A DNA stretch of 64,000 bases. It comes from Nitrosospira multiformis. Lineage in GTDB: Bacteria > Pseudomonadota > Gammaproteobacteria > Burkholderiales > Nitrosomonadaceae. The translations under genes and the position numbers were made by a program. Where the stretch lies: NCBI RefSeq assembly GCF_900111585.1, contig NZ_FOHI01000002.1, positions 62,001-126,000 on the forward strand, read 5' to 3'. The notes under the pieces are model-generated. The model ran no database searches. It saw nothing but the letters and a program-made list of their open reading frames with translations, and was not told the origin of the DNA. Shown here piece by piece: positions 9,353-18,822 of this stretch (its first letter is position 1; each line of letters starts with the position of its first letter).

Positions 9353-10819
9353 ATGAGTCTTGCAGTCAAGAGCTTAAGCGCCGTCAAGAGCAACTATACC
9401 GGCACGATCATTCGAATTGCCGCGCAGTTGATTGCGCAGATTTTAATCATGCGGCAACTCGGTCCCGAACTGGTAGGCACGTTTGGTTATGCGCTGCTGC
9501 TCCAACCAGTACTGGCTGCGATCATCGATCAAGGCTTTGGGTGGGCTTTGATACAAGGGCATTTCAATGATAAACGGGAAATCGCTACAGCCTTTTCCAG
9601 AATCATGCTTTTATCGTTTATTAGCATGCTTGGCGTCATCGCCATCTCATACCCTGTTGCAGATTATCTCGAAAATGAACTTGTTGGAGCTGTATTCAGG
9701 TACACCGCTCCTTCGTATCTGTTCCTCGGATTCTTTGCGATATCACAGGCGAAACTGCGGGCTGAACTTCGATTTCGAGAAATTCAAATCTCAATCACCG
9801 GCGCCTATCTTATAGCCTATCTCACTGTAGGGGTGAGCATGGCCTACGCGGGCTTCGGTGTCTGGGCGCTGGTTACAGCCTGGTATGTACAAACCATTCT
9901 CCAGGTTGTCATCGGGCATTACTATAGTCCACACTCATTAAGACTGACGAATCCCTTTCAGCCTACCAAGAGTGGTCCAATTGGACGTCAAGTGGCCGGA
10001 ATCAACGTCTTGAACTGGACTGTAGATAACAGTGGTGGCGTATTCGTTGGTAGCCTCGGTGCATCATCATTAGGTAATTTCAATGCTGCTTCCATGTTGG
10101 CCCGCACCCCTGCGCTGCACGTGGTACAAACGCTTCAGACTATCCTTTTTTCCACGGCTTCCGCAATTGGTGATGATCAACGGCGAATAAAGCGTCTTTA
10201 CCTAAGCGCCCTCGCCGCGGTCAGTTTTATCGTCTTTCCGGCATTTGGATACACTCTCACTCATGCAGAACTGATCATTAAGGTGGTGTTCGGTAACAAG
10301 TGGCTTGACTCCGCTGGCATTTTTTCCGCTATGTCCATAGGCATGATTGCACTTGCGATGAGTTCGCTTTCCGGTGCGATCCTTACCGCAACCGGTGATC
10401 AGAAAATGGTGCTTTATTCCCAGACAGTTTGCTTGATCTTCATGATCCTGGGTCTGTACTTCACGATAGACATTGGCCTCGTCTATGTGGGGCTCGCCAT
10501 CACTGTTGCGTACATTGCTCGATTCGTATTACAGCTAAAAGCAATAGCAATAAGGGGTGGAATCACGCCGGCCGAGTTCATTTCGGTAATAAGAGGGCCT
10601 TTTTTAATCGCGATGTTTATGGCCATACCTGTTACCCGGCTTGGCGACTTCTCGCCTGCAGCAGTGATTCCCATCGAGTTGCTGGCACTTGTTCTCAAGT
10701 GCTTCGTGTTTCTGCTTCTGTTTAAAGCATTTCCCCGCTTTTTCTTTAGCTTCAGTCTTACAGATTTGCTGATGAGATTTTCGGGAGGTCGCAGGGCGGT
10801 CACCTTGCTGGGCCTTTGA
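9353..10819 (+). CDS. Wzx-like lipopolysaccharide/EPS repeat-unit flippase
   Basis: A 488-residue integral membrane protein of the polysaccharide transport (MVF/MOP) superfamily with about 12-14 hydrophobic segments along its whole length. The N-terminus shows the usual pattern of these flippases (IIRIAAQLIAQILIMRQLGPELVG), with further signatures such as FNAASMLARTPALHVVQTL. It should move undecaprenyl-linked repeat units to the periplasmic side. It follows epsI by 61 bases and precedes the polymerase-like gene at 10866, forming a Wzx/Wzy pair. A second flippase of the same superfamily lies at 56287. Confidence 0.88.
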   Translation: MSLAVKSLSAVKSNYTGTIIRIAAQLIAQILIMRQLGPELVGTFGYALLLQPVLAAIIDQGFGWALIQGHFNDKREIATAFSRIMLLSFISMLGVIAISYPVADYLENELVGAVFRYTAPSYLFLGFFAISQAKLRAELRFREIQISITGAYLIAYLTVGVSMAYAGFGVWALVTAWYVQTILQVVIGHYYSPHSLRLTNPFQPTKSGPIGRQVAGINVLNWTVDNSGGVFVGSLGASSLGNFNAASMLARTPALHVVQTLQTILFSTASAIGDDQRRIKRLYLSALAAVSFIVFPAFGYTLTHAELIIKVVFGNKWLDSAGIFSAMSIGMIALAMSSLSGAILTATGDQKMVLYSQTVCLIFMILGLYFTIDIGLVYVGLAITVAYIARFVLQLKAIAIRGGITPAEFISVIRGPFLIAMFMAIPVTRLGDFSPAAVIPIELLALVLKCFVFLLLFKAFPRFFFSFSLTDLLMRFSGGRRAVTLLGL

Positions 10820-10865
10820 ATGGAACCATATATCAACGGCGTAATATCGTTTACGAGGATTTAGG

Positions 10866-12347
10866 GTGCTTACAGTCATCGTTCTCTTGATCGTGGCATT
10901 CGTTTTCGCGCTTTGCTGCGTGGCCGCCGTGATTGCCGTTGTAGGTGTGGCGTCGAATTGGCCCGGTCGATTGTTCAGCTATTTGATATGGATGATAGTT
11001 GTAGCGAGTGCTGGCACAATTATCCTTTCCGAGCGTGTTCTCAGAATTGAGCAACAAGGATTTGTTGTCACATCGGAGGGCGAGATGGGAGGAACCATAC
11101 TCGCCAAGCTGCTCCTGGCGGCCGTCATCGGAGTCTCCGTTGCGCTATGTGCGGCCTGGGTATTTACATCGAGCAAAAAGAGGGCTCAGAATGATCGCTT
11201 CAAGCGGAGGAAATTGTATTCACCTAACGATATCGTCATAGCGTTTATGGTGTTTTATGTGGCGTTCAGCATCTTGCCGCTTGTTTTTGGTGATAGCCAT
11301 TATTTTCATGTATCGCTGATTTATCCATTTTTCGTATTTCTTGCCCTGTTCCTTTGGGTGCGGATGTCAAGTAGCGATCCGATAATCGTTGTCAAGCAGT
11401 GTCTTGCAGTAATGGTGGTCGGCAGTTTAGTCGCTGCGGTGGTTGCGCCAAGCCTTGCAATACAACCTGGCTATACAAGTCTCATTCCCGGATTCACAGC
11501 ACGCCTTTGGGGCTTGGCCGGCCACGCAAATTCCATGGGGTCGGTAGCCTGTGCTCTTCTTCTCCTCGAGGCAGCGGAGCCTTCAGCAAAAGCATGGGTT
11601 AAAGGATGTATTCTCGCAGTGGCAGCGCTGGCATTGATTTTGAGCCAATCGAAGACATCGATTGTGGCTGCCTTTATCGGACTTTGCATCATTCTTGGTT
11701 GGCGGTTGCTGTCCAATGTTGGCGCAAAAGCAAGAATCAGCCATACAAATCAGAGTCACGCACTTTCCATTTTGATCGTTGCTTTTAGTGCATTTCTCGC
11801 AATAGGTGGAGTCTGGTTGATGTTCTCCGATACATCTCTCCTGACATCACTCGAACATCAGTTGGAAGGGAGGGCAGTCGGCCACCTGGAAACTGGCAGC
11901 GGGCGCACGTATATATGGGACAGAGCAATTCAAGGCGGCATGGAGAGCCCCTTGTTCGGACAGGGGTTGGATTTCTGGCATCTTGAAAACAGGCTCCGTT
12001 GGGGTCTCACTGGCGCAGTCAACGCTCATAACCTGTTTCTACAGGTATTTTCCGTCTCTGGATTTATCGGATTGGCGGCTTTATTGGTGTTTCTTTATTT
12101 CTTCTTGCGCTACTCCATACGTGCAGCGAAAGTCACGCGCGGGGGCAGCATAGCGATGTTCACCGTTTTTCTCATCCGGTCGATGGCAGAAGTGGCAATT
12201 ACGCCAAATTCCATTCTCGGAGGCGAGAGCCTGGCGATAATGGCTTATTTTATCTATGCTATCGATAGAGGCGCTAAAGGTTTTCAAGAAACTCGCGCAG
12301 AACCTACCTGGCGGAATGGTTTTGTCAAGACTGCAGGAATTAGATAA
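10866..12347 (+). CDS. Wzy/O-antigen-ligase-like polysaccharide polymerase
   Basis: A 493-residue membrane protein with about 12 hydrophobic segments and a Wzy_C/O-antigen-ligase-like region. Visible hallmarks are GLAGHANSMGSVA, ILSQSKTSIVAAFIG, the large periplasmic loop with GRTYIWDRAIQGG...LFGQGLDFW and NAHNLFLQVFSVSG. These match the WaaL/Wzy family, and the position after a Wzx-like flippase favours a polymerase over a ligase. The start is GTG at 10866 with GAGGA seven bases before it. Such proteins are poorly conserved, so the assignment is to the family only. Confidence 0.85.
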   Translation: MLTVIVLLIVAFVFALCCVAAVIAVVGVASNWPGRLFSYLIWMIVVASAGTIILSERVLRIEQQGFVVTSEGEMGGTILAKLLLAAVIGVSVALCAAWVFTSSKKRAQNDRFKRRKLYSPNDIVIAFMVFYVAFSILPLVFGDSHYFHVSLIYPFFVFLALFLWVRMSSSDPIIVVKQCLAVMVVGSLVAAVVAPSLAIQPGYTSLIPGFTARLWGLAGHANSMGSVACALLLLEAAEPSAKAWVKGCILAVAALALILSQSKTSIVAAFIGLCIILGWRLLSNVGAKARISHTNQSHALSILIVAFSAFLAIGGVWLMFSDTSLLTSLEHQLEGRAVGHLETGSGRTYIWDRAIQGGMESPLFGQGLDFWHLENRLRWGLTGAVNAHNLFLQVFSVSGFIGLAALLVFLYFFLRYSIRAAKVTRGGSIAMFTVFLIRSMAEVAITPNSILGGESLAIMAYFIYAIDRGAKGFQETRAEPTWRNGFVKTAGIR

Positions 12348-12455
12348 GTAATCTGTCCAAATTTTATTCCTTTTATTGAAAATCCTTCTGATACTCCATG
12401 AGTCAAGAAATAAGGATGATTGATAGCATGAGTCTCAATCTTAATGAGGTGCAGT

Positions 12456-13526
12456 ATGAGATTGTCAGTCCTAATAAAGACCTATAACGAAGGGAGCAAG
12501 ATCGCCAAGTGCATTCAGTCGGTTCTTGATTCCGTTCAGGGAATAGAGGGAGGAGTCGAGATCATCGTGGCGGACTCGCTATCCACCGATGATACGGTTG
12601 AAATAGCAAAGAATTATGACATCAAAGTAGTACAGCTGCGTTCCATCGAGGATCGTGGCTGCGGCAGCGGTGTTCAGCTTGGGTTTCAGCATTCGAGTGG
12701 ACGCTACGTGTATCTTCTGGACGGAGATATGGAGCTGCAGGCTCCCTTTCTCTCTCAGGCTCTCGAATTGTTGGAGGGCGATTCCCGGCTTGGGGGAGTA
12801 TCTGGATTATTGCGGGATAGAACGATAAGGAATTGGTTCGAGCGCCAGCGCAATAACCACAAGCCCACGACTCCAGGGGAGGTGGCATGCTTGCCGGGGG
12901 GCGGGTTATATCGCCGTACCGCTATCGAAAACGCGGGGGGATATGCGGGAAACCGTAATCTCCAAGCCTTTGAAGAAGCCGAGCTGGGTTTTCGGCTGCG
13001 CAGCCAGGGCTGGCGACTGGTCCGTATACCGGTGGTGGCGGTTCTTCATACCGGCCATGTCGGTACGACCGGTTCCTTGATTGGACGGCTATGGCGAAAC
13101 GGTCGGGTAGCCTCCGGGGGTATGTTCCTTAAGCTTGCACTTGCCCAGCCTTACAGGTTTGATGCAATCAGAATGTTTATCCATCCATTGGCTACGCTTG
13201 CCTATTGGATCATCTGGCTGGTCAGTCTGATCCTCGTGGAAGATGGGCGGATTTTGGCTGGACTGACGGGATTTGGTCTTCTGGTGTACGCATGCCTGGT
13301 TTTCAAGAAACGGAGTTTCAGGGATGCGGCAATATCTATGCTGCTGTGGCATTTGGCAGCACTCGGGATCATTAGGGGATTTGCGCTGCGTAACCTTCAT
13401 TCGCCCAATGCAGAAATCCCTAGCGTCGTTTTAAAGGAAAGTGAATCAGAGGCGGCGGTTGTTCGCGAGATGCTTCCGTCAACACTTGCCATCGAACCTA
13501 AAAGAATCGGTGCCGCGAACTATTAA
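12456..13526 (+). CDS. Glycosyltransferase family 2 with C-terminal membrane segments
   Basis: A 356-residue GT-A-fold transferase: SVLIKTYNEGSKIAKCIQSV at the N-terminus, a DD-type nucleotide site (ADSLSTDDTVE), the DxD-like LLDGDME and a later FEEAELGFRLRSQGW acceptor-side motif. The C-terminal 100 residues hold two or three hydrophobic segments (LATLAYWIIWLVSLILV), so it is probably membrane-bound on the cytoplasmic side. ATG 12456 is preferred because GAGGT stands at a normal distance; an in-frame ATG at 12444 overlaps that ribosome site. It lies downstream of the polymerase and 18 bases before the heparinase-like gene. Confidence 0.86.
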   Translation: MRLSVLIKTYNEGSKIAKCIQSVLDSVQGIEGGVEIIVADSLSTDDTVEIAKNYDIKVVQLRSIEDRGCGSGVQLGFQHSSGRYVYLLDGDMELQAPFLSQALELLEGDSRLGGVSGLLRDRTIRNWFERQRNNHKPTTPGEVACLPGGGLYRRTAIENAGGYAGNRNLQAFEEAELGFRLRSQGWRLVRIPVVAVLHTGHVGTTGSLIGRLWRNGRVASGGMFLKLALAQPYRFDAIRMFIHPLATLAYWIIWLVSLILVEDGRILAGLTGFGLLVYACLVFKKRSFRDAAISMLLWHLAALGIIRGFALRNLHSPNAEIPSVVLKESESEAAVVREMLPSTLAIEPKRIGAANY

Positions 13527-13544
13527 CTTCGATTGCTAACGACT

Positions 13545-15854
13545 ATGTTTACAAAACATATACTTCAAGCATTTGCTGTCATGAGTTTGCTCGCTTGTGC
13601 TCAGGCTGGATATCAACAACCACCTCCAGAGAAAATCGACAATCGGGTGAGCGATTGGGCAAGGCCAACAGCCGCCGAGCAGATTCCCCTCGCGCCGGCG
13701 AACGGAACCATAGTGAAACAGAATCCGCCGGATTTCGACTGGCGGCGCATAAACCTTTCTACGGAGTACGTACTGGTAGTACAGCAGGAAGGGGGAAAAC
13801 GGTATGAGTGGCGGACTCCGCGGAACTGGTACTTGCCCTCCGCCAGTCTGCCGCCGGGTAAATACTCCTGGCAGGTTCGTCCAATCGGAGCGGGTAGCGA
13901 GGTTGGCGCAAGCACCTGGCGTCAATTCACAGTTCCTGCGGATGCGATAACCTTCGTCGTTCCGAGTAACGAGGATTTGCTGCGGGCACTGCGGGATAAG
14001 CCCAGGCCTCGCAGCCTCCTGCGAGGTAGGGATGAAAGCAAGTTGCGTTCACTCGTGCCGAGCGAGCGAAAGAATGTCGTGGAAGTCGTAAGGAAGCAGG
14101 TACAAAAGAAAATGGCTCGCCCCGCACTTGGTGCGGCGCCGAAGAAAGTTGAGCGCAAAGTCGGCAAGGAGGCGGATTGGGCCAACTCCTTGGTCGCCAT
14201 TCGAAATTATGTGACGGAAGATGTGTGGCAACTCAGGGCCGCAGCTCTTCTCTGGCAGCTTAACCGCGATCCGGCCCTGCTGGCAGAGGTGCTGAAAACC
14301 GGCAATGCGCTTGCAGCATTGGATCCGAACGGTCCTACAGGATATAAATCCCAGGACCAGGCATCCCGTGATATCGCAATTGGGCTTGCCTCAGCCTACG
14401 ATTGGCTCGGAGATGCAGTGCCTGCGGAATCCCAGAAGCTATGGCTAAAAGCAATCGCCGCACGAGGCCAGGCCATGTACGAAGATATTCTGGGAGGGCA
14501 AAGGCGCTTCGACGTCTCACACTACGACTCGCACGGATGGACAAATCTGGCGTATCTCGCTGATCTTTCCGCATTAATGGTCGGAAGTCTGCCAGAGGCT
14601 GAGAACTGGTTCAACGAATCTTTCCGTTTCTATATTCACACTGTGAGCCCCTGGGGAGGCGAGGAGGGGGGCTGGGCAAACGGCTCCACTTATGCTACCT
14701 GGTCGCTTGGTGACGGAATAGTTTCCCGCTGGGATTCGATTCGGGCAGCGACGGGGGTCAATATTTACAACAAACCGTGGTCGCAAGGATTTCTCAAATA
14801 CTTTGTGTATTTCGTACCTCCGTCCTCGCCCACCCAGCTTTTTGGCGATGGCGCAGAGATGCCTCCTGACTTCAGCCTGATTAAAGGTTTTGCGTCACGG
14901 TACGACACTCCACTGGCGGCGTGGTACGTTCTCAATATCGATAAAAAAGAAGACTTCGTACGGCTTTTGGCAGCTCCGGATCCTCTTCCGGTGGAAGGGG
15001 TTAAACCTCAGCCGCCTCAAACAAATGCGATCGCTTTTCACGATATAGGATGGGTGGCGATGCACAGTGCAATAGTCGATCGATTGAGAACTTCAATCTA
15101 TTTCAAATCAAGTCCATATGCAGCGTTTAGCCACAGTCACGCCGATAACAATTCTTTTGTTCTCGTATCCAGGGGAGAGCCTTTGCTGATCGATAGTGGA
15201 TATTACGACTGGTATGGGTCTCCTCACTGGAAGCAGTGGTATCGGCGAACCAAGGCTCACAACGCCATAACCTTTGATGGAGGAAAAGGCCAGGCAGAGA
15301 AAACAGGTCCGGAAAAAATGACCGCGAAAGGGCGATTGACGGAGTTTCATACCAATGGGAAAGTCGATTTTGCGGAAGGAGACGCAGTCGCCGCCTACGA
15401 AGGGGAATTGCTCCAAGCGAGGAGGCGCTTGTGGTACTTACGGGATGAAAACGTGCTCATCATCCATGATTCCCTGCGATCTGCCGCTCCACGTCAGTTC
15501 GAGTGGAATATTCACGCTCTCAACCCCTTTGAGATCAAGGAGACGGGATCGATCGAGGTAAAGCAGAATACAGCGCGCGCCTGCGTTGATATGCTGCGGC
15601 CGCGTGCCGTTGAGTTCATGCAGAACAACAAGTTTGACGCCCCCCCAAAAAAGCGGTCCGCAGAGAAGGATGAGGGCGGGCTCAAGATGAATGATCAGTG
15701 GCATGGACGCTTTCAGACCAAGGATCGAGAGACAGCGGTGGAGTTTCTTGCAGTGATCAATGTAGACTGCAAGAACCTACCGATAGAGATAGGAAACTTC
15801 GAAAGCAGTCGGGACATTAAGGTAGGTAAGGAGAGTATTCATATTGCCGAATAA
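13545..15854 (+). CDS. Heparinase II/III-like protein (DUF4962-type), exported
   Basis: A 769-residue secreted or lipid-anchored protein. The N-terminal signal ends SLLACAQAG, which reads either as a lipobox (LLAC) or as a signal peptidase I site (AQA). Next comes a fibronectin-like segment (NPPDFDWRR, YSWQVRPIG), a long alpha/alpha-toroid (residues about 150-480) and the heparinase II/III beta-sandwich. That last domain shows FSHSHADNNSFVLVSRGEP (histidine and aspartate around residues 528-532) followed by LLIDSGYYDWYGSPHW. Related proteins cleave uronic-acid polymers, and within an EPS locus a role in trimming or releasing the polymer is likely. A TTG at 13533 would add four residues; ATG 13545 fits the signal peptide better. 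Confidence 0.87.
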   Translation: MFTKHILQAFAVMSLLACAQAGYQQPPPEKIDNRVSDWARPTAAEQIPLAPANGTIVKQNPPDFDWRRINLSTEYVLVVQQEGGKRYEWRTPRNWYLPSASLPPGKYSWQVRPIGAGSEVGASTWRQFTVPADAITFVVPSNEDLLRALRDKPRPRSLLRGRDESKLRSLVPSERKNVVEVVRKQVQKKMARPALGAAPKKVERKVGKEADWANSLVAIRNYVTEDVWQLRAAALLWQLNRDPALLAEVLKTGNALAALDPNGPTGYKSQDQASRDIAIGLASAYDWLGDAVPAESQKLWLKAIAARGQAMYEDILGGQRRFDVSHYDSHGWTNLAYLADLSALMVGSLPEAENWFNESFRFYIHTVSPWGGEEGGWANGSTYATWSLGDGIVSRWDSIRAATGVNIYNKPWSQGFLKYFVYFVPPSSPTQLFGDGAEMPPDFSLIKGFASRYDTPLAAWYVLNIDKKEDFVRLLAAPDPLPVEGVKPQPPQTNAIAFHDIGWVAMHSAIVDRLRTSIYFKSSPYAAFSHSHADNNSFVLVSRGEPLLIDSGYYDWYGSPHWKQWYRRTKAHNAITFDGGKGQAEKTGPEKMTAKGRLTEFHTNGKVDFAEGDAVAAYEGELLQARRRLWYLRDENVLIIHDSLRSAAPRQFEWNIHALNPFEIKETGSIEVKQNTARACVDMLRPRAVEFMQNNKFDAPPKKRSAEKDEGGLKMNDQWHGRFQTKDRETAVEFLAVINVDCKNLPIEIGNFESSRDIKVGKESIHIAE

Positions 15855-16084
15855 AGCAAGCAATGTCGCTACTGTTTTATCCCTGAGATAGATATCAAGT
15901 CTGTATGAAATGAAATTGCGGCAAATAGCACTGACCTTTCTCCATGGATACATGCCCTATATCCTATTCGGGGCTGCCTTACTGTTGTAAATACCCCGGA
16001 CTTTGAGTAACGGAAAACCTCCTTAAATAGAGAACTTGGTAAGACTTATGCTGGAGAAATAGTGCCCTAATCGAGAGGCAGGCG
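15855..16084 (+). other. AT-rich spacer, no gene recognised
   Basis: This 230-base spacer separates the heparinase-like gene from an AT-rich methyltransferase gene. I see no convincing reading frame, RNA gene or hairpin terminator. Base composition becomes visibly richer in A and T from here to about 17400, which differs from the surrounding operon genes. Confidence 0.4.
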
Positions 16085-16933
16085 GTGAGCAATCCAAAAT
16101 GGAGAGACAAAATGCAAAATACCGGTAGAATTTGCGTGGCTGATCCTAATCATCGCTTAAGTCAAAAAAGATTTGCCAGAAATTCCAGAGACATATTTAT
16201 TTGTCCTGATTGTGGCTGCATCATGGCTGATGTTGACTTCGATCATGATCAATATGAGTCTGGAGAGTACTATACTATGCAGCATAAAACAGTACAAAGT
16301 ATCGAAGAAGTATGGGGATTCAGATGGCGCTATATTCTAGCTCAGATTTTGAAAATTAATGGGTGTTCATCCTTGCTCGACGTTGGTGCAGGCAATGGAT
16401 ATTTTGTGGCTTTAGCTTCAAGAGAATTTTCTTTCCATGCAAGCGGATTAGAAATATCGCAAGAAGAAGTCCAATTCGCTGAGAACGTCTTAAACATCAG
16501 GCTTATTAGAGAAGATCTTACTCAACATAATCTCGACTATGACGTAGTTACTTGCTTGAATGTACTGGAGCACGTAGTAGATCCTCAACTGTTTTTATCC
16601 CATCTGGTAAACCGGGTTAAGCCTGGTGGGCTTCTAGTTATTACTACACCTAATCCCGCTTGTATTCATCGAAAGGTAAAGGGATTAAAAAACTGGAATA
16701 TGATAGCGCCTCCCCATCATATTAATCTTTTTACAAAAGAATCCCTGTACATCCTCTTGATGCGCTACGGCTTAATACAACTCGATTACCAAACGCTAAG
16801 TACTTATGTGAACTTTGTAAGAGGATTTGACACTGAGAATCTTCTTCTCCGACGGTTATTTTTCAATTTACTAAAAACATTCGATCTCGGCGCTGATCAT
16901 TTTTTCATTGTTAAAAAGCCAGCTCAATGTTAA
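16085..16933 (+). CDS. Class I SAM-dependent methyltransferase
   Basis: A 282-residue methyltransferase. A short N-terminal part carries a CPDCG motif (ICPDCGCIMADVDFDHDQY), as in EPS-linked methyltransferases with a small zinc-ribbon head. The Rossmann fold follows: motif I SLLDVGAGNGYFVALA, then LEISQEEVQFAEN, DVVTCLNVLEHVVDPQLFL and the post-motif KPGGLLVITTPNP. A sugar or polymer end-group is the likely substrate, but nothing in the sequence fixes it. GTG 16085 and ATG 16112 both have good ribosome sites (GAGAGG and GGAGAG respectively). The gene is clearly more AT-rich than its neighbours, which suggests a different origin. Confidence 0.85.
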   Translation: MSNPKWRDKMQNTGRICVADPNHRLSQKRFARNSRDIFICPDCGCIMADVDFDHDQYESGEYYTMQHKTVQSIEEVWGFRWRYILAQILKINGCSSLLDVGAGNGYFVALASREFSFHASGLEISQEEVQFAENVLNIRLIREDLTQHNLDYDVVTCLNVLEHVVDPQLFLSHLVNRVKPGGLLVITTPNPACIHRKVKGLKNWNMIAPPHHINLFTKESLYILLMRYGLIQLDYQTLSTYVNFVRGFDTENLLLRRLFFNLLKTFDLGADHFFIVKKPAQC

Positions 16934-17424
16934 CGGAAAATTAAATTCTATTTGCAAGAATTCTCCTAAGCAAAGGAAGATATTAACAATTTGAAAAAGA
17001 AGCAAATGCGATTGAATGAGATTCGATTGGCCCTCCGCTACGGGATACGTAAGTTGTATCGCGATTCCTGGTTATGCCACTTTCGTGCTGAAAAAACTGC
17101 TGAGGCAGGAAACAGAAAGTGCGTCCAACATTGAAATCTTTTCCCGGCAACAGCCTGCTCATCTTTCCGGTTCCACAACCTCGCAAACCATCAGTTTACA
17201 ATTGTTCACGCGTCATCTTAATCCCGGATTTTTACCTTGCTGTATAGATGAACTGGAACGATTTTCGTAAAGTATTGTGTAAGGAGTAAATGGAAGTAAT
17301 CGGGGGTGGCATCGCAATTATTCGCCGATTTCGGACTGTTGTACCCGGGCTATTCCAAATGTGAATTGGAAAGCTTGATCCTTTCAAAACTAACGCCTTA
17401 AATGAATAAAGAAAGATCTCCCAA
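16934..17424 (+). other. AT-rich gap with probable gene debris
   Basis: This 490-base gap holds only short fragments. One frame (17016-17270, 84 residues) and an overlapping one from 17007 show no recognisable domain and look like remains of a frameshifted gene. A 24-codon frame at 17290-17364 has a strong ribosome site (AAGGAG) but no known match. An 8-codon frame at 17402-17428 overlaps the next gene. I cannot name the lost gene. Confidence 0.35.
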
Positions 17425-17428
17425 ATGA
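17402..17428 (+). promoter_or_regulatory. Eight-codon upstream reading frame overlapping the next start
   Basis: ATG at 17402 begins MNKERSPK and stops at TGA 17426-17428, which overlaps the ATG of the following glycosyltransferase (17425) as ATGA. The first bases of this mini-frame are nearly repeated at the start of the real gene (both begin MNK, with AAATGAATAAAG in each). It looks like a small tandem duplication of the gene's start region that may couple translation. Whether it is translated is unknown, because no strong ribosome site precedes it. Confidence 0.35.
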
Positions 17429-18504
17429 ATAAAGGAAAGATATCTCTTATGCTCGGAACGGACTCGGCTGGTAGGGGAGGTATAGCCTCGGTTGTTACCT
17501 TATTGGACGAGGAGGGTTTCCTCGATCAGCAAAATATCAGATATATTACTTCACACAGGGAGGGAACGCCTTTTAAAAAGTTCACAACAGCTCTTTTTGC
17601 AACTGTGCAAGTGCTATGGTACTGCAGCCTCACCAGACCAGCCGTTGTTTACGTCCATTCGGCCTCCGGCGCAAGTTTTATTAGAAAATCGATTTTTCTT
17701 GCTATCGCGAGATTGTTCCATTGCCAGACAGTTTTTCATTTGCATGGAGCTGAATTTCATCGCTTTGCCGAAACCGAATCGGGTCCTCTACTGAGGTGGT
17801 GGATTCGGCGGACTCTTGAGAGGAGTTCGAAGGTTATCGCACTATCGGAAAGCTGGGCAACTTTTCTCTCAGCCTATGCCCCTGAGGCTACTATCCAGGT
17901 TATCCCCAATTCTGTCCGGTTTGGAACGCAGTCATCCACACGAAGGGAAGAGGCCGGAAGAATACTTTTTCTGGGGCATGTAGGAGTACGGAAAGGAATA
18001 TTCGAATTATTGGAAGCTTTATCTCTACTCAAGGACTCACTGCCGAATATCAGACTAGCTATTTGTGGAGATGGACAGCTTGACTCGGCGCGAAAGAGAG
18101 CGGATGAACTGGGCATTGGTTCTAACGTAGAGTTTCACGGTTGGATAAACCCGGATCAGAGAGCCGAAGAACTTGCCCGTGCATCCATTTTCACGCTTCC
18201 TTCTTATGACGAGGGCTTGCCAATGGCCATGCTGGAAGCAATGGCGGCCGGTAAGGCGATCGTTGTAACACCAGTCGGAGGCATACCGGAGGTGATCAAG
18301 GATCGAGAAAACGGCTTACTTGTGCCCCCTGGGGATGCACACGCTTTAGCCCAAGCTTTAAGGGAGATACTGGAAGATTCCAGTCTTCGTAAGATGTTGG
18401 CGGAAAATGCGGTAAGGACAGTCGAGGCAAGATTTAGCGCTCCTGTGGTGCTGACGCAGCTATCTCGAGTCTATGAGAGCCTTAAGAGTGTTCCTCAGAG
18501 TTGA
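17425..18504 (+). CDS. Glycosyltransferase family 4 (GT-B fold)
   Basis: A 359-residue GT-B transferase. The N-terminal domain has the glycine-rich DSAGRGGIASVV loop and a FHLHGAEFHRF acceptor segment. The C-terminal Glycos_transf_1 domain shows GRILFLGHVGVRKGIFELLEA, AICGDGQLD, LPSYDEGLPMAMLEAMAAG (the EX7E motif) and GGIPEVIKDRENGLLVPPGD. It acts on the cytoplasmic side with a nucleotide-sugar donor that cannot be read from the sequence. The start is preceded by a near-duplicate of its own first codons (17402). It is separated from both neighbours by long gaps, so it may be its own unit. Confidence 0.9.
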   Translation: MNKGKISLMLGTDSAGRGGIASVVTLLDEEGFLDQQNIRYITSHREGTPFKKFTTALFATVQVLWYCSLTRPAVVYVHSASGASFIRKSIFLAIARLFHCQTVFHLHGAEFHRFAETESGPLLRWWIRRTLERSSKVIALSESWATFLSAYAPEATIQVIPNSVRFGTQSSTRREEAGRILFLGHVGVRKGIFELLEALSLLKDSLPNIRLAICGDGQLDSARKRADELGIGSNVEFHGWINPDQRAEELARASIFTLPSYDEGLPMAMLEAMAAGKAIVVTPVGGIPEVIKDRENGLLVPPGDAHALAQALREILEDSSLRKMLAENAVRTVEARFSAPVVLTQLSRVYESLKSVPQS

Positions 18505-18822
18505 GCCGCGTTACACAGTTCGTAACATAAGTTATTCGTAACCTAATCCCTGACACAAACGATGGATTCGCCGTTTGCGAAGAGCATCCACTTGGTTGTC
18601 CTACTGATTCATTGCACGTTACTCATAATATTTCGAATTATCCGTTTATGTATAACAAAAACAGTAGGCACAACCATTCCAAAAGAGTTGGAGGGAAACT
18701 GTGTCTCCCGGGGAGCCGAAAGAACGTATTGCAGGATAAATACTGATCTGCTCCCGGTAATGCAGAAAGGCGAGGTTATTCCGTGTTCGCAACAATAGAC
18801 TTAACGAAATTAGAGTAAATAT
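18505..18822 (+). other. Spacer of 318 bases without a supported gene
   Basis: The only frame of note (18562-18798, 78 residues) has one hydrophobic stretch near its start and no recognisable domain or ribosome site. I regard it as chance. No hairpin terminator stands out. Confidence 0.4.

Noticed and set aside
17016-17270. 84-residue frame after the methyltransferase
   Set aside because: No recognisable domain; adjacent frames carry equally plausible fragments, so I treat it as debris and not as a gene.
18562-18798. 78-residue frame with one hydrophobic stretch
   Set aside because: No ribosome site, no family resemblance.
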